In this document: piece after piece, positions 11,696 through 23,900 of the stretch
How positions within the stretch are numbered: position 1 is the first letter of the stretch
Layout of the letters: the number at the start of each line of letters is the position of its first letter
Origin: Sycon ciliatum
Taxonomy: Eukaryota > Porifera > Calcarea > Leucosolenida > Sycettidae
Assembly (NCBI RefSeq): GCF_964019385.1
Contig: NC_088644.1
Coordinates: forward strand, 19,034,170 to 19,098,169
Reading direction: 5' to 3'
Length of the DNA stretch: 64,000 nucleotides
The notes under the pieces: model-generated
Seen by the model: only the letters and a program-made list of their open reading frames with translations
Database searches by the model: none
What the model was told of the DNA's origin: nothing
Program-made: the position numbers and the translations under genes

Positions 11696-12654
11696 CTTTC
11701 ACCAAGCACACGGGTACCACCAGGAACACAAGACGTTACGCACTGTTGAGAAAATCTCCTTCGCAGCAATGGAGCGTATTGAGCGATACCAGTCGCGAAC
11801 AACAACGGCCGCCCAGCTCAGCTCAGTCTACTGGCAGTAGCTCTTTTCAAGAAAACTTCCGCCAGTGTGGTACTAAACACGTTCCACACGTTATGGACTT
11901 ACGTCCTGCAAGCTACTGTCGAGTACTGAACTCTGAAGTTCCCTGCCTATTTCGAGATGAAGAGAGAACAGGCAACTGGTTGCAGTTGTAGTAAACGGTA
12001 CAAGTACTTCACTCGTCTTCAGTCTTCAGTCTTCAGGTTGCCATCTCACCCGTATCATGCTGTCATGGAAGTAAAATCAAACAAGTCATGTAAATCATTT
12101 TTTTCTGTTTTCCAGTACTCAGTAGCTTTCCCCATGCATGATTGCAGGCTAGCTAGCTAGCTAGCCGGCTGTTAACATGTTGTAGCATGCAGTTCACAGA
12201 TGCAAAGATGACACAATCACAGCGAAGAGCAAGAGCTAGCTAGAGTAGAGTAGAGGTGGGACGCTAGAGTAGAGGAAACAAAAAAAACCTTGAACGCCAG
12301 GGACCAAGCTGACAACAATGGTCATGTCGGTAAAAATAGCTCTGCAGAAGCCCTCTTTCTCAACAATTATTTTTTAGACCATAATTATGGGCTATGGCAT
12401 ACTATAGTATAGCATAGACGTCTAGCTAGATAGATAGACTACTAGTAGTAGAATCTATTCATAGTCATACTACGTACTGGGCCGTACTACATGTAGTAAT
12501 ACTAATAGTATGTCACTCAAAGTGGATCGTGCACGCGTGGACGTCGTCGTATGTGCATTTTTGCAACTCTCCAAAATCCATCTGATCGAGGGCCAGGGCC
12601 GAGGGCATACCGTCTACCATGGTCTCTACTAGGTACTAGTACTTAGTACGTACT
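11696..12654. other. upstream region of the APH-type gene; no other gene seen
   Basis: This is the 5' side of the minus-strand kinase gene. It should hold its promoter and 5' untranslated region, but I cannot assign a start site. A GCTAGCTAGC simple tract lies at 12148-12167. Other frames are short and unrecognised. Confidence 0.4.
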
Positions 12655-12739
12655 CTTCGGGTCGCGTGACTCGTGTCCACATGTCTTTTCTGATCTACCG
12701 ACGTTACATCACACTCACAGGTAATGCAAGGCATGCAAC

Positions 12740-12773
<34 letters not shown>

Positions 12774-12793
12774 GAGAGGAGAGAGAGGAGAGG

Positions 12794-12830
<37 letters not shown>

Positions 12831-12915
12831 GTTGGGTCGTGTGACTCGTATCCACATGTCTTTTCTGATCTACCGACGTTACATCACACTCACAGGTAAT
12901 GCATGGCATGCAACG
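12655..12915 (+). repeat. 80-bp direct repeats flanking a GA microsatellite
   Basis: About 80 bp (from GGGTCGCGTGACTCGT to GGCATGCAACGAGA) at 12659-12742 is repeated with a few changes at 12834-12918. Between the copies lies an imperfect (GA)n tract (12740-12828). The layout fits expansion or duplication of a repeat-bearing unit. Confidence 0.85.
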
Positions 12916-12958
12916 AGACGGTGTCATTAAGCCTGGGCGGATAATCCTAGCATTATAA

Positions 12959-13877
12959 GTGCTGAAGGTGCTGAAGGATGTTCTGCCTACCCTTTGCACA
13001 AGTAAAATCATCTACTTTTTTCAATGCCGGCAGTGTGAGAGCCGGTATGTGGGCAGAACTGTTCAGCACCTTGGCGCACGAATCCGTCAGCATGTACCGC
13101 TGAGGTTAGTCCCCGTACACGCACGTGATTCTCGTCCTCGACGTGGTCGCCCTCCTAAATATAAATATGTGCGTTGACTGAGGTTGCGTCACGTGAAGCA
13201 TTATCCCAGTCCGTGGTTTCGTCTGACTTCCTCATCGACGGCATGCGCTGGGCTTGGGCCGGCCCAAGTCGGCAAAGCAAAGAGGTGCAGACCTGTGAAA
13301 ACAACACCGAAGTCGAAGAAGACAATGCCAGGGACACCCAGTCGACGAGTCACTCGCAGCCAGGTTAGGATGCGTACTGGAGGAGACGAACAGGCGACGA
13401 TACTGGAAGTGACAACGAGCGTAAGTGGGAGGAAGCGTGGAAGACCACCACGAAAGCCAGTGATCAAGACAACGGAAGAGTCAGACACCGGACGAGACGG
13501 AGTGGCCAGGCGGTGTGATGGAAGGGACGAGTCCGGACCTGCAGCATCGGAAGTGACAACAAGGCGACTGCCCAGTGGAAAGGACGAGTCAAGAGCTGCG
13601 ACATCGGAGGTGACAAAAAAAGACGAGAAATTCCAACAGTCAGCAATCGGCGATCAAGAGTCATCTGTCGGTTAGTGATAGTTGTCGTGAGTTGTACAGA
13701 GATGATGTTTTCACAGTTTTGTCCCGTGGCAGGTCTGTATTACATTTGTCTGTTTTGGAAGCGTTATATATTCGCAAGTTGTCCCCTGAACTGTGTGTCC
13801 AGAAGGAAAATGTTTTGTCGCTTCAGTTGTTTGGCGCTAATCCTCGTGAAAGTGTCAGGAATTCGTCTTCTCATTGA
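12959..13877 (+). pseudogene. Penelope-like element, 3' part (GIY-YIG endonuclease), 5' truncated
   Basis: The first frame has the Penelope-type GIY-YIG core: a CxxC pair (CRQC), then SRYVGRT and LGARIRQHVP. Penelope-like elements use this nuclease with their reverse transcriptase to insert. After RIRQHVP there is a basic/acidic linker with two AT-hook-like cores (RRGRPPK, RKRGRPPR). It carries one in-frame stop (TGA 13178-13180). A shifted frame then holds the usual Penelope tail (VFTVLSRG, LHLSVLEALYI, ENVLSLQLF) to 13875. The stop and the frameshift near 13670 make the copy dead. No reverse transcriptase is present upstream, so it is 5' truncated. Confidence 0.85.
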
Positions 13878-14005
13878 TGTTTTCATTATGACATAATGAA
13901 AACATCAATGAGAAGACGTCAAGTCAACAACAGGGTGAAGGTGAAGAAATGACTAAAACATTGTTTTAGTCATTTCTTCACCTTCACCCTGTTGTTGACT
14001 TGACG
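13864..14005. repeat. two perfect palindromes back to back
   Basis: Palindrome 1 has 27-bp arms (13864-13890, 13892-13918) with a one-base spacer. Palindrome 2 has 44-bp arms (13917-13960, 13962-14005), also with a one-base spacer. The two share the CG at 13917-13918. They begin inside the Penelope coding tail. Both can form hairpins with almost no loop. Confidence 0.95.
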
Positions 14006-14034
14006 GTTCAGCTGAATTCTTTTTCCACACGTAT

Positions 14035-14530
14035 AGCGTGAGTTCTCAATCTATGCTTTTGCTCTATAAGTTGCTGTATTTGACATTTTTCCATTATTCC
14101 CTGTATTTACCCAGGCATAGTGGGATGGTCTAAGACCATGATTGAGAAACAGAGGGTACCAGGTTCAAGTCCTGCTTGGAAGCGGAAGGATTTTTTCCAG
14201 CCGTGCTGCGACCCACAGTTAATTGGGAACTCGTGGCCTGGCACGAGGAAAACATGGATGCAGTGAATGGGATTTTCGGTCTTTGACCACTTGCTGGTGA
14301 GCTGATCTACTCACCTCCCACCGCTTTAGGAGCTGCATCTGCGCCTTGATCCTTGAAGGGTGGTGGCGTTCCTACGGATGCGGAAAACCCGGCTTCCAGC
14401 CGAGTCTCACGCGAACCGTGAATTTTTTTTATTTTTTTTTTACCCATGATGAGAAGGGAACGAAAACGTTCGGTTACGAAATTGGCTTACTTGACTGTAT
14501 GGATTGCGTCGGTGCTGTCGCCTTTTCTTT
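14035..14530. mobile_element. decayed half copy of the 5833-6368 element family, split by a SINE
   Basis: 14035-14113 matches 6190-6275 (for example TCCATTATTCCCTGTA then TTACCCA). 14439-14530 matches 6270-6365 (GAGAAGGGAACGAAAACG, GGATTGCGTCGGTGCTG). The match is interrupted exactly at the TTTACCCA target site of the SINE at 14114-14438. Confidence 0.75.
14114..14438 (+). repeat. tRNA-derived SINE with target-site duplication
   Basis: The head has polymerase III promoter boxes at tRNA spacing: an A box within GGCATAGTGGGATGG (14114) and a perfect B box GGTTCAAGTCC (14162-14172). A tRNA-unrelated body of about 240 bp follows, then a T-rich tail. The 8-bp duplication TTTACCCA flanks it (14106-14113 and 14439-14446). 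It needs a LINE in trans for retroposition. Two candidate LINE families occur in this window, but no shared tail could be shown. Confidence 0.88.
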
Positions 14531-14561
14531 CGAAATAATAATAGTAATAAATGTAGAAAAG

Positions 14562-14760
14562 GAAAAGGACATTATGGAAACGAGTTTTAAAGAGTAACTC
14601 TTCACCACTGTAACTAGATACTATACAGTGAGAAAGTGCAACAACTAGGCACAAAACTGACAGAGTAGTGAGACATTCGACGTCCAGTTTTGTGCCTAGT
14701 TGTTGCACTTTCTGGGTACTTCAGTATCTACATGTAGTTACAGTGGTGGAGAGTTACTCT
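14562..14760. repeat. palindromic element at the left edge of copy A
   Basis: Arms holding GAAAGTGCAACAACTAGGCA and its complement, plus AGAGTAACTCT at both ends, fold on each other with a spacer of about 30 bp. The element interrupts a non-LTR reverse transcriptase fragment. Confidence 0.8.
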
Positions 14761-14763
14761 ATT

Positions 14764-15516
14764 GAGGCAGAATCTGTTAGAAACAGTACTCTGGTTTTTG
14801 AAACGTTTGCCTGAAGCCTCCAACTGGACATCCAGGTGACGATCATAATTATTTGTCGCGTCTTGCAACTCTGACTCAAGCTGTTTGACAGTTTTACAGT
14901 AGCGCAAAGCAGCTGTATCGTCAGCAAACAATGACATTCCAGAAACATGACTTGGTAGATTATTAACATACAAAACAAAAAGCAATGGTCCAAGAATTGA
15001 GCCCTGAGGCACCCCCTGACAGCACGGGTAGCTTTGGCGAGTCTGCTCCCGACACGGACACAAACTGGCTTCTCCCAGAAAGATACATGTGCATGTAGCT
15101 CTCTTATCCACTTCAACGGTGTGTCAGAGATGTTAAAGATGACTTGAAGCTTCCTCAAGAGACCTCTAATGCTCTATGCCACACTGTGTCAAACGCCTTG
15201 GCAAGATCGAAGAAGCAAATACCCGCGTACAACTTTTCTGCTCTTGCTCCGATAATGTCCTGTACAAGGCGAGTCAGCTGCAGTGAAGTCGAGTCTCTAC
15301 GACGAAAGCCAGACTGAGCAGGGTGAATTGCAGGGGCAACATGGCTATACAACTGATTATAAGATATTCGTTCACAAAATTTTGAAAAATAATGCATGAT
15401 AAGAGAGAGATCGGCCTGTAATTTCCAGGAGTAACTTTACTACCTTTGCCCTTAAATATCGGCGCTATTTTGGCCACTTTCCATGCCGTTGGAAACTTCC
15501 CTGTTCTGAAAGACAA
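14764..15516 (-). pseudogene. non-LTR (LINE) reverse transcriptase fragment, copy A
   Basis: Reading right to left, the reverse transcriptase blocks appear in order: WKVAKIAPIFKG and NYRPISLL, QSGFRR, FFDLAKAFDTVWHR, GVPQGSILGPLLFVLYVNNL, then LFADDTA with the FADD catalytic pair. Such LINE enzymes copy RNA at a nicked target. The blocks fall in different frames, there is no endonuclease domain and the 3' end is cut by a palindrome, so it is dead. The motif style is CR1/jockey-like; the clade is not certain. Confidence 0.9.
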
Positions 15517-16591
15517 AATAAATAGAAGACATAGAGGATTATGATAATGATGGTGCTAGAGCCTTAACAAATTCATTTTCACGATGCCTAAGCCTGGTAA
15601 GCCACCATATCATGGGTGTGGGATAGAAATAATTGTCCTCTCCATTCATTGTACTTTGGTAAAGACGGTAGCAGCTTATGGTGGATTGCCTCCTCCAATG
15701 GCTTGAAAGCTGCTACAGCATCCCCAACCGTCTGGCAAAGAAATGCCCCTATGATTTACTTTGTACAAGTACTTTATTCACTAAAGCATGGTAGGCTGCC
15801 TTCGGCTCTGTCGGACTCGGCAAACTCACTGCCTGCTCAGTTGCCGCTAACTCTGTCAGCCAGGTACTCCTCGACGAATTGAGTTGTGCGGAGGGCTGTG
15901 TCAAGAATGTGGCAACCATCCATCCTCATCTGAACACTATGCACTCGTGTCTGCGGATAGTGACTACAACAGCTTCATCATAACTATCTGGTTTCCGGCG
16001 ACAGTACTGATCGCATTGGATCCGTAACGAGCTGGTTTTTCATGTGAGCCGTTGGATTTGACTCCTTGGCCATGACTCGACTCAGACGACTCCCTGGAAC
16101 CAGAACTAGGAACCTGTTAGTGTACATCCGCATTTATCTTTGTGCTTAGTGCAGTGGTGAAACCAGCTAACTTTGAGCACTCCTGCTCGTTTGGTCTCGC
16201 GAATCCAAATAAAATCAATCAATCAAATCAATCAAACTTACTTGCCAAAGCCCGATCGTCGCCGTAGATCTACTCCGCACCCATCTGTTCTAATAATTGA
16301 TCAGTACTCTGATATCAAAGGGTCCAAAGGTCGGGTATGGCGCGCCAAAACACTCCACAAACCAAACAGTTGCAGCTGCACATAATTCACGTCGCATCGC
16401 TCAGCCAATCAGCGATAAGCATGTGATTAAAAAAAGGCTAATGCGCATGCTCCCGCTAACGGTCCTGCAAAGCGGTCGTCTTCCTCGTGGTCGTTGCTGT
16501 TGTTCTTATTCCTAGAAGAAGGAAGCCATTTGCGGCTCCTTTCTCGTTTGGCCTTCGCTTTCTCATGGTCAACTGGCGGCGGTATAACAAT

Positions 16592-16679
16592 TTTGCAGCA
16601 TGGTTTGCAGCATGGTTTGCAGCATGGTTTGCAGCATGGTTTGCAGCATGGTTTGCAGCATGGTTTGCAGCATGGTTTG
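16592..16679 (+). repeat. 12-bp minisatellite, seven copies (copy A only)
   Basis: The unit GCAGCATGGTTT is repeated seven times from 16595. The corresponding site in copy B (about 45149) has a single unit. The unit length is a multiple of three, so the plus frame reads (AAWF)n and the minus frame (NHAA)n without a shift. Confidence 0.93.
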
Positions 16680-19600
16680 GCAGACCACTTGGCCTACTGT
16701 AATGGGCTTTTCTTTTATGACCGGCACTTGCAAGCAAAGAGACAAATTATTTCGGGAAAGAAATGGTGAGTGTTTGCTTTTCCCCCGAAATGTGCTCAGT
16801 AGAAATGGAATGTAAATGGCAAATAGTGTGGTTTGTAATATTATTTGTGTCTTCCAATTGTTTCCTTTCCAAGATTGTGGTTTGGTTTGATATGCACTTT
16901 ACGCGTGGTTGAAATTTGTTGGTTAGCGCACTTGTGTCCGACATTGCAACAGATTTATTTTTTATCATTCTCATGCTTCCCACCATTTTGAGGGTTTACG
17001 GCTGATTTTGGTCTTGCTTTTCTCTGTACCATATGCTCTGCACTGTTTGCCTGTTTCATGTAGAGACTCCACATAGTACTGCTAGTCGCTAGCCGTTTCT
17101 CCCCTGGGTCATTCTCCGACAACGAAACGACCATGGTCCTGAAACGCAGCAGAGAAGACGGGCTGGAAGCTACCAGACCTACCTTCGCTCCAAAAGATTT
17201 GAAGCCTGGATTCCAGCAAAACCGATTGGCCTTGACAACATTCGGCCCATCCACTGGTGTTGCCTTGGCTTTCATTCCATGATTCGGCGGATCGTTCGCC
17301 ACACGGCTCCCGCTCAGGCTTGGCTCAAGCAAGAAGTAGGGAGTTCATCGGCCTTTCACGTTTGGACCGCGCAACCCACGAGGCGAAGCATGGTGGTCGT
17401 CTTCGTGCTTTGCCGTTTCGGTAGGTCTGGATTTTCCCGAGGTTCTTTTGTGAAGCGCTTGTGATGTGAAAGATCTTTTCATGTTTGGTGTTTTCTACTG
17501 GTCACCTTGTATCGATAAGTTTGAGGTCATTCCGAGCTATCGGAAGTGATAGTCACCTTGCGATGTATTCTGATTACCAATATGCTTCTCTTTATCGCTC
17601 GTCCAGGGCCAACTCGGAAACAGGCTACCTTTGGACAGGCAGCATCCTCTCGAGTGAAATTGCGGTAGTCCTGTTTCGTCACGAACCAGGGTCCGTAGCT
17701 GCTGGCCACCATTCTTATGGGGTTGTGGCACTTGTTCGGATCCACGCTACCTTCACCAATCAGCCATAACGTTGCTGGAAAGCGGGTTCTCCTACCATCA
17801 GTTACATCTGGACCGAACCACTTCGAGGTTAGTTTCGGTCGTACGGACTGTAGCCTGTAGAGCAATACACGCGGCACTCAATATAAGCGGAAAGGCCTTC
17901 TATCAATTTGTGAAGTTGCCAATCACTAATCGATCATGACTCTTTGTGTATTCTTTCGTGTTCCACATTTGCTTGGTGCTCGCTGTACTATTGCCTTTGC
18001 GTACTGCTCACCCTCACTCACAGACCAGTTGATGTGGTCACTGTGCATGTGGTGGTCAACACTTTGTAGTGTTGTCGCTGAACAGAACGATTCTCACGCA
18101 GATTCAAAACGGTTTTACGATGATCGCAAGGCACACAAGGAAAGGGAAAGAGAGGATTTGTTCAAACACTCGTTCGATAGCTAATGCGGAGTATGCTTGT
18201 ACCGGTAGCTATATTAAAACTGCTGTCTCCGAAACGCTTGTTTACAGATTGGAAACATTTTGAATTATGACTGCAGTGGTCGTGGTAGAGTTGTGGTCAC
18301 GAGTGTGTTCACCCTCTCTATGATTTTATGCTTTTGTTACGTTTTTATGATTTGCTTTTCTTCCGTTCTTTCTGCGTGCGTGTGAACACATTTCTACCCT
18401 GCCACTACTGGTCCTGTTGATCGATCGACCACGTTGCTGCTTCGCGAGGCTAGTAAATGCTGTCCGTGTGCAGCTGCGTCACCATTTAGGTGAAGATACC
18501 CTGTGGGCACTAACGACTACATCATTCGGTGTTCTGGTGCAATGTCCGAACACTGGAGTTTCTAAAGTTGCTTTTCCCAGTTCGAAGATGTCCTCTCTTC
18601 CCCGCCCTTGCGATGCATGTTGAAATGGGTCTGCAAGTAAGACGACGTATGCAGGCCAAAATAATTGGTCACATCGCACAATGTCGTTAGGAGGTTATGT
18701 TGCATGGTGTCGCGTCACATGATCACATTAATTTGTGATACAGTGCATGTTGATGGCATTGAGTCATGGCATCGCCGTGTGGAAGGTCGGGTGAATGCGA
18801 ACACATACACGCACCGAATGGATACATTCCAAACCCGAGATACCGCAGGCTTGTATTGTAAGATTCTGAGCAGTTAGTGACCCGGTGCCAATTGATACGG
18901 AAAATCAACAGGTCATTTTCTTGCCACAAGGATGCAGTGTGACTAGACTGTTGAAGCAAAAATCATATCAAAGTCATCCCTCTGACAGAAACGCTGTTAC
19001 TTGTTGTTATGACGGATAAACTCACGAGCTTGCAGCAGCTCTGGTCTCCCGGGTACAATCGAGGCACATTTTAAATTCATGGCATGTTTCGATGGGCATA
19101 TTCCCATGGCATACAGGTGGGTTTGCCCTTTGAGTGAAGAGCCTTGTAGTGGGCTACGGTGCCTGTAGGGGTCAAGATGTGAGTCATGTGACCATGATGT
19201 GAGTCATGTGACCTGCATGGTCAAATCAGGACAGTCACACCATAACCACTACCAGGCTCTTCGGCATATCACTGATCACAGTGGATAATCTGCGCTTTCT
19301 CTTCTGGTGCGTGTGTGTGTGTGTCACCGTGTCGGAATGCGAGTCTTTGAGCATGCCAGTGTGTGTTAGCTGGGCGTGGTGTATGCCTTTTTGTTATCCA
19401 AGCCACCATTCAGGCCTTACTGACGCATGCTTGCAATCTCAGCACAATGCCAGATGGACAACAGTGAACGCAAAGACATGGAAGAGATATGCCGACTTTA
19501 AAACTATATCCGGTAACCCAGTATGCTCTTGCATTGTTCCCTAGTTCCCTCCTCTTTTGGGTGCTAGGGTGGCAACATGTTTGTAACGTTGACCTATCAA

Positions 19601-22050
19601 ACATGAGTTTGTGGGTAACGGTTTGGTTCCCAAGGGTTATTTTCACTATCCTAAGGAAGACCCATCTAGGATTGTGTACCTGCCTTCGGTTGTTGAGAAA
19701 GGAGCGGGATGGGGATCTCCACCTTTGCAACAGTGCTGCGCGATGAAATCCAATCGCGTGAATCCAGTGTGTGCCCTACATGACTTCACATTTCAGTGTT
19801 CGTTAGGTCTAGGCAGGGTTCTAGCGAGGTCAAATAAGTTAGGGGGGGGGGGAAACAGTTACCCCGTAACTAGTGCTGAAACGATTATATCGATTACTAG
19901 TACTTGTTACTTACTCGATAAGAAATAGATCGAGCGGTTATTTCGATTTTATCGGCTAAACGAGTAGAATGGTACTTGCATTCGGTATGGGATCTCCCCC
20001 CCCCCTTTTGGGGGTCGCACAAAGTGTGCATGCACCGAAAGTGTTGCGAGTACGACATGAATATGTACATGACTGAGTCTGTACATTTGCAACATCAATG
20101 TATGTGTAAAAGTACAAGCGCGATCGAAGAATCATTGACGCGATCACCGTCGCTGTCTTTTGAACTGAATACTTTTCTTACATACAGCATGCAGGCTCAG
20201 TATGTGTGTCTACACTAGCTGCAGGGGCTGGAGTTCCCTCCACGTGCGAGTAGTCTTGAGCTAAAGACAGTAAAGTGGTCTTCAGTTTCGTGTTTTCCGT
20301 TCTGTGGACGGTTCCTGAACCAGTTTGCTCGACGACGAGCTAGGCCTGTATGTGCATTATAATTATCATGTTTCAAGAGCGAGGAATCCGCCGCCCATCC
20401 GTCAATGCACTGTGAAGTAAATGTGCAAGTAATGTAGTCACCTCAGATTGTACTAATGTGTTTCACACCTCCTGTGTTCTTTCACATCTTTTATTGGGCC
20501 TGCATCCTTGTTTCTAGTGCATTGGTCCATTCTCTTCTGCTTATCCTTCCCGTAACATGAGAGAGTCTGCGTCTTTGTTTGCCTTCACCTTCACTTTCCA
20601 GTGGACTATCATGTTGGTCTCTGCTCCCCACCCCACCTCCCCAGATGTGACATATTTCACATCATCATTTGGCACACCTCACTGTAAGTATACTGCTTCC
20701 TTGTGGCACTCACAGCATCATTATCAATACCTGACGATGACAGAGTGCCAAAATACTGTAAGTTGGTGGAACTAGTTCTGATTTGGAGTGCTATAAAGGG
20801 AATGAAAGTGTTCATCCAAGTATTGTCTAAGGTAAGAAGTATCTACTTCAAATAGTTGAAGGTGATTTGGCAGGCCCAGAGTCAGCTCATGAGGTTTGAC
20901 ATGGCCACAGGACCGATCATTTTCCCACTCCCACTTATATTATTATGAGATGATGGATCTTTAGCTCGATGAATCATACCTGGTTGTTTCAGCAACACAT
21001 TCTGATAGCAACAGATATACGGCAAGCACCGTGGTCCTCACTGGGCAAAATGAGCACTTTAGGAGGGGGAAGCTCTAGCGCAGAGTGTATGGGGATAATC
21101 TGTTAGTGAGCTCTATGGGGAGCTGGGCTACTCCGCATGTTCCCAACCAGTAGAGTGAGAGTGTCAAGACGTCATCATAAACTATACTGAGGATGAACAC
21201 GTAGAAAACCCTGGGTCTCCAGTCAGGCATGCCAAACTTGGGATAAAGTGATGAGTCAGACCGCTCAATCTCTGCAAATATTTCCCTTGCTGCTACGCTC
21301 CATTTTGTTTGACAGCACTACGTGTGTTTGTGCTCTCTGATGCATGCTTTCATGACTGCGCGCGCGCGTGTGTGTGTGTGTGAAGTACATGTATGAATGC
21401 ATTGGGTGTGTGTTCTCCGCAGTACTGCCTCGCACTGCATCTACAGGAAGCTTCACTGTCATCAGCATCGTCGTCTTCATCATTATTATTTACTTTTTTC
21501 ACCCGTGACCGACCATGTTTTGGGTCTGGGGAAATCTGTGAAAGGGTTGTCCAAAAATGACAGGTGTTCTGTTCAGCCCATGGGGGAAATGACGGGAGGG
21601 GGTGCTGCTGGTGATGACAAGCTTGGTAGGTTCCTTGACTGGCTACAGGATATCATGCCAAAATGGCACGATATCCTGACAATGTTGTGCATGTGATACA
21701 TTTGCCGGTGCCCATTGTATGGCGGCCATTGCTTGAAATACCTTCCATTTAGCAGCTCGCGCTTCACTATGGCAATGAACAGGTAATCTTGATGGTGCGG
21801 TGTGATGTAAACTACTGGTGACGTCATGGACAGCGATTCTCTGAGGGTTCCGGCAGTAAACGCCAATAAGCCATCGTCATGCTGAGTATGAGTAGCGTTT
21901 TCTCAGTCACCTGATGAAGTGAGTATATGCATGAGTATGTGCAACGATCAAACTTGCAAATGACCATCTAGCGACAAACCTTTCAACCGTTCCAGTGATG
22001 AGGCCGCGTATGTATGTATAACTCATAATCACAAGGTGATCGTAGAGGCA

Positions 22051-22250
22051 TTAATCAGCGAGAGAATTGTGAATGATGTCTCTGAATCCAACTCTGTAGT
22101 AGCCTGCTGGAAATGTATATTCGAGTACGCCGATGTGATACAGTGAAGCGATTTGTACAATAGCCTGCATCACGTCTATACTTCCACTTGCCTGGTTGAA
22201 TACACGGTGTTCTTGTGCTGCATGGCCTATGTGAATGATGTAGTCACCAA
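22051..22250 (-). CDS. candidate last exon of an unrecognised gene (copy A)
   Basis: On the minus strand a pyrimidine-rich tract ends in CTCATCAG at 22251, followed by a 66-codon frame to a stop at 22051-22053. The peptide begins VGDYIIHIGHAAQEHRVF and is not compositionally biased. I do not recognise the family. In copy B the acceptor AG reads CG and about 90 bp coding the C-terminus are missing. So if this is a real exon, only copy A keeps it. A chance frame is possible, since only one exon was found. Confidence 0.3.
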
Positions 22251-22905
22251 CTGATGAGATAGGCATAGATAGGCCTCATTCTAACATGGTAGGGTATTCC
22301 TGTTCACCTTAGTTATCTCTTGGCTATTCGATTTAGCATTTTCCACCAGCTGAATATATTATTTGTTTTGCCCTGTTCCGTCTGCTTTTCCAGGGACAAC
22401 GGCGGAGGAGGGGATCGGCTACCATAAACCCTAAGTATCCCTGTGCTGTTTGCTGCATGCATGCATCACTTCCTCTCCCCATTTCAACAGGCGGTTAGTT
22501 GTCATCACTTCTTTCACTCTCCTCCGCACCTTGACAGTTTCCACATACAGCTTGAAGTTTCGGTTTCAGTCTTCCACTCTTCACTGTCCCAGTATGCCAT
22601 ACATGACATTTTACCATGCCTGCTCCCGTGCTGAATAAATTTGCACCATGCTTTCAACCTGCACACCCCTGAATAAGATGTTTTCAATAGATTTCAAATT
22701 TTGCCAGGAAATGGAAATCCAGAGGGAAGCAATTCCGAGCACTTTGAGGAATTGGATTAAAGACCTATCTCCGCAACTAAATGGGAAGGGGAAGTGATTC
22801 AATACCTAGGCAATTTGTGCATGCTATCACACCATTCATGCACATTCATCAAATTTATGTATAGCTCTGCTGTTTAACAATTCTCTTTGTTGTGCTTCCC
22901 TCTAG

Positions 22906-23900
22906 TCCAGGGCCATCAAGATGCTCATCGCAAGTGGTCAAGGCGGCGGGCAGCGCTATCAAGTCTGTGGACATCGTCCGGAAGCGGTCTAAGTATCCCT
23001 GTGCTGTGCATGGTTTATCTAGTCATTGCGCAATCCTGCAGAGAATTGTTTGCCCCGTACGTATCCAGGACCCGCTTGCATGTCCAGGGCTGACTTTATG
23101 TGCAGTGCATGCCTTCTCCACCCCGGGGTAGCATTGCATGGCGAACCTGCATGCCTAACATTGTCTCTACAGATTTCTTATGCATTTGGTTGTGCATGCT
23201 TGATGTGATCCCTGGTGCATGTACTGGGTGGGCAGGTAGCTAGGAGACATGTAGTCGTAGTACAGGTTCATCCCGTGTTGTTTTCTGCTGTGTGATTCTC
23301 CTCCTCAGCCCAGGTCAAGCGCCGGCCGGCCGGGAGGACGTGATGATGGGCATCAGCACCGTGCAAGGTAATTACTATAATTGTCTTGTGCAATGAGTTG
23401 TGTACTGCACCAGTCTTTAGGTCAGGTTCCCTTCCAGTGAGATTTCGCTTCAGCGTTTAGTGTGCAACTGCGTCCTATGTGCATTGTCTCATGAAAAGGT
23501 AGTGGTTTTCATAGCCATTGGGGCTTGTTGCAATACCTGGCCATAATAACATTGAGGTTTGTTGCAATAGCTGGCCATAATAGAGCAGGGGCTCGACTCT
23601 TTCACTATTGGATCGGTCAGACCAATTGTTGGGCACGGAATTTCGACTCCTACTATAGCATGAAGTTCACAAATGTGTTTAATTGGCTATTAGGGTACAG
23701 TGTCGTAGGTGTGTACCGGTTGGTGAGACGGCTGTTTAGCCTCGAGGGCGATATACTTGTTGTTGCTGGTTCTGGTTGTGTTTGTCTCCGTTCCTCTATG
23801 CCTTCTGCACCCAGGCCGCGTTATGAAGCAAAGTCAAGGAACCGCCAAGCTTGTCATCACCAGCAGCCGGCCCCATCCTCGGGATTTATTATTTCCTCAT
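22906..23900 (+). pseudogene. exon cluster of an unrecognised plus-strand gene, copy A (8-bp frameshift)
   Basis: Three exon-like segments have good borders. The first, 22906-22986, follows TTCCCTCTAG. The second, 23309-23367, follows TTCTCCTCCTCAG and ends at the donor GTAATT. The third starts at 23815 after CTTCTGCACCCAG. In copy B the second exon is 51 bp and reads QVKRREDVVMGIGTVQ; here it has an extra 8 bp (a CCGG-repeat slip near 23325-23336) that shifts the frame. One frame of the first exon (VVKAAGSAIKSVDIVRKR) faintly recalls Alba-type proteins, but the phase between the first and second exons does not fit directly, so I do not assign a function. Confidence 0.4.

Noticed and set aside
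12636-13011. Ser-Leu and Arg-Glu repeat frames
   Set aside because: They come from the (GA)n tract between the 80-bp direct repeats.
16592-16679. CRISPR-like array of short repeats
   Set aside because: The units are contiguous 12-mers without spacers, so this is a minisatellite. No cas genes, and the DNA is from an animal.
22906-23900. Alba-domain protein gene
   Set aside because: One exon frame resembles the Alba helix, but the exon phases do not join and no start exon was found.
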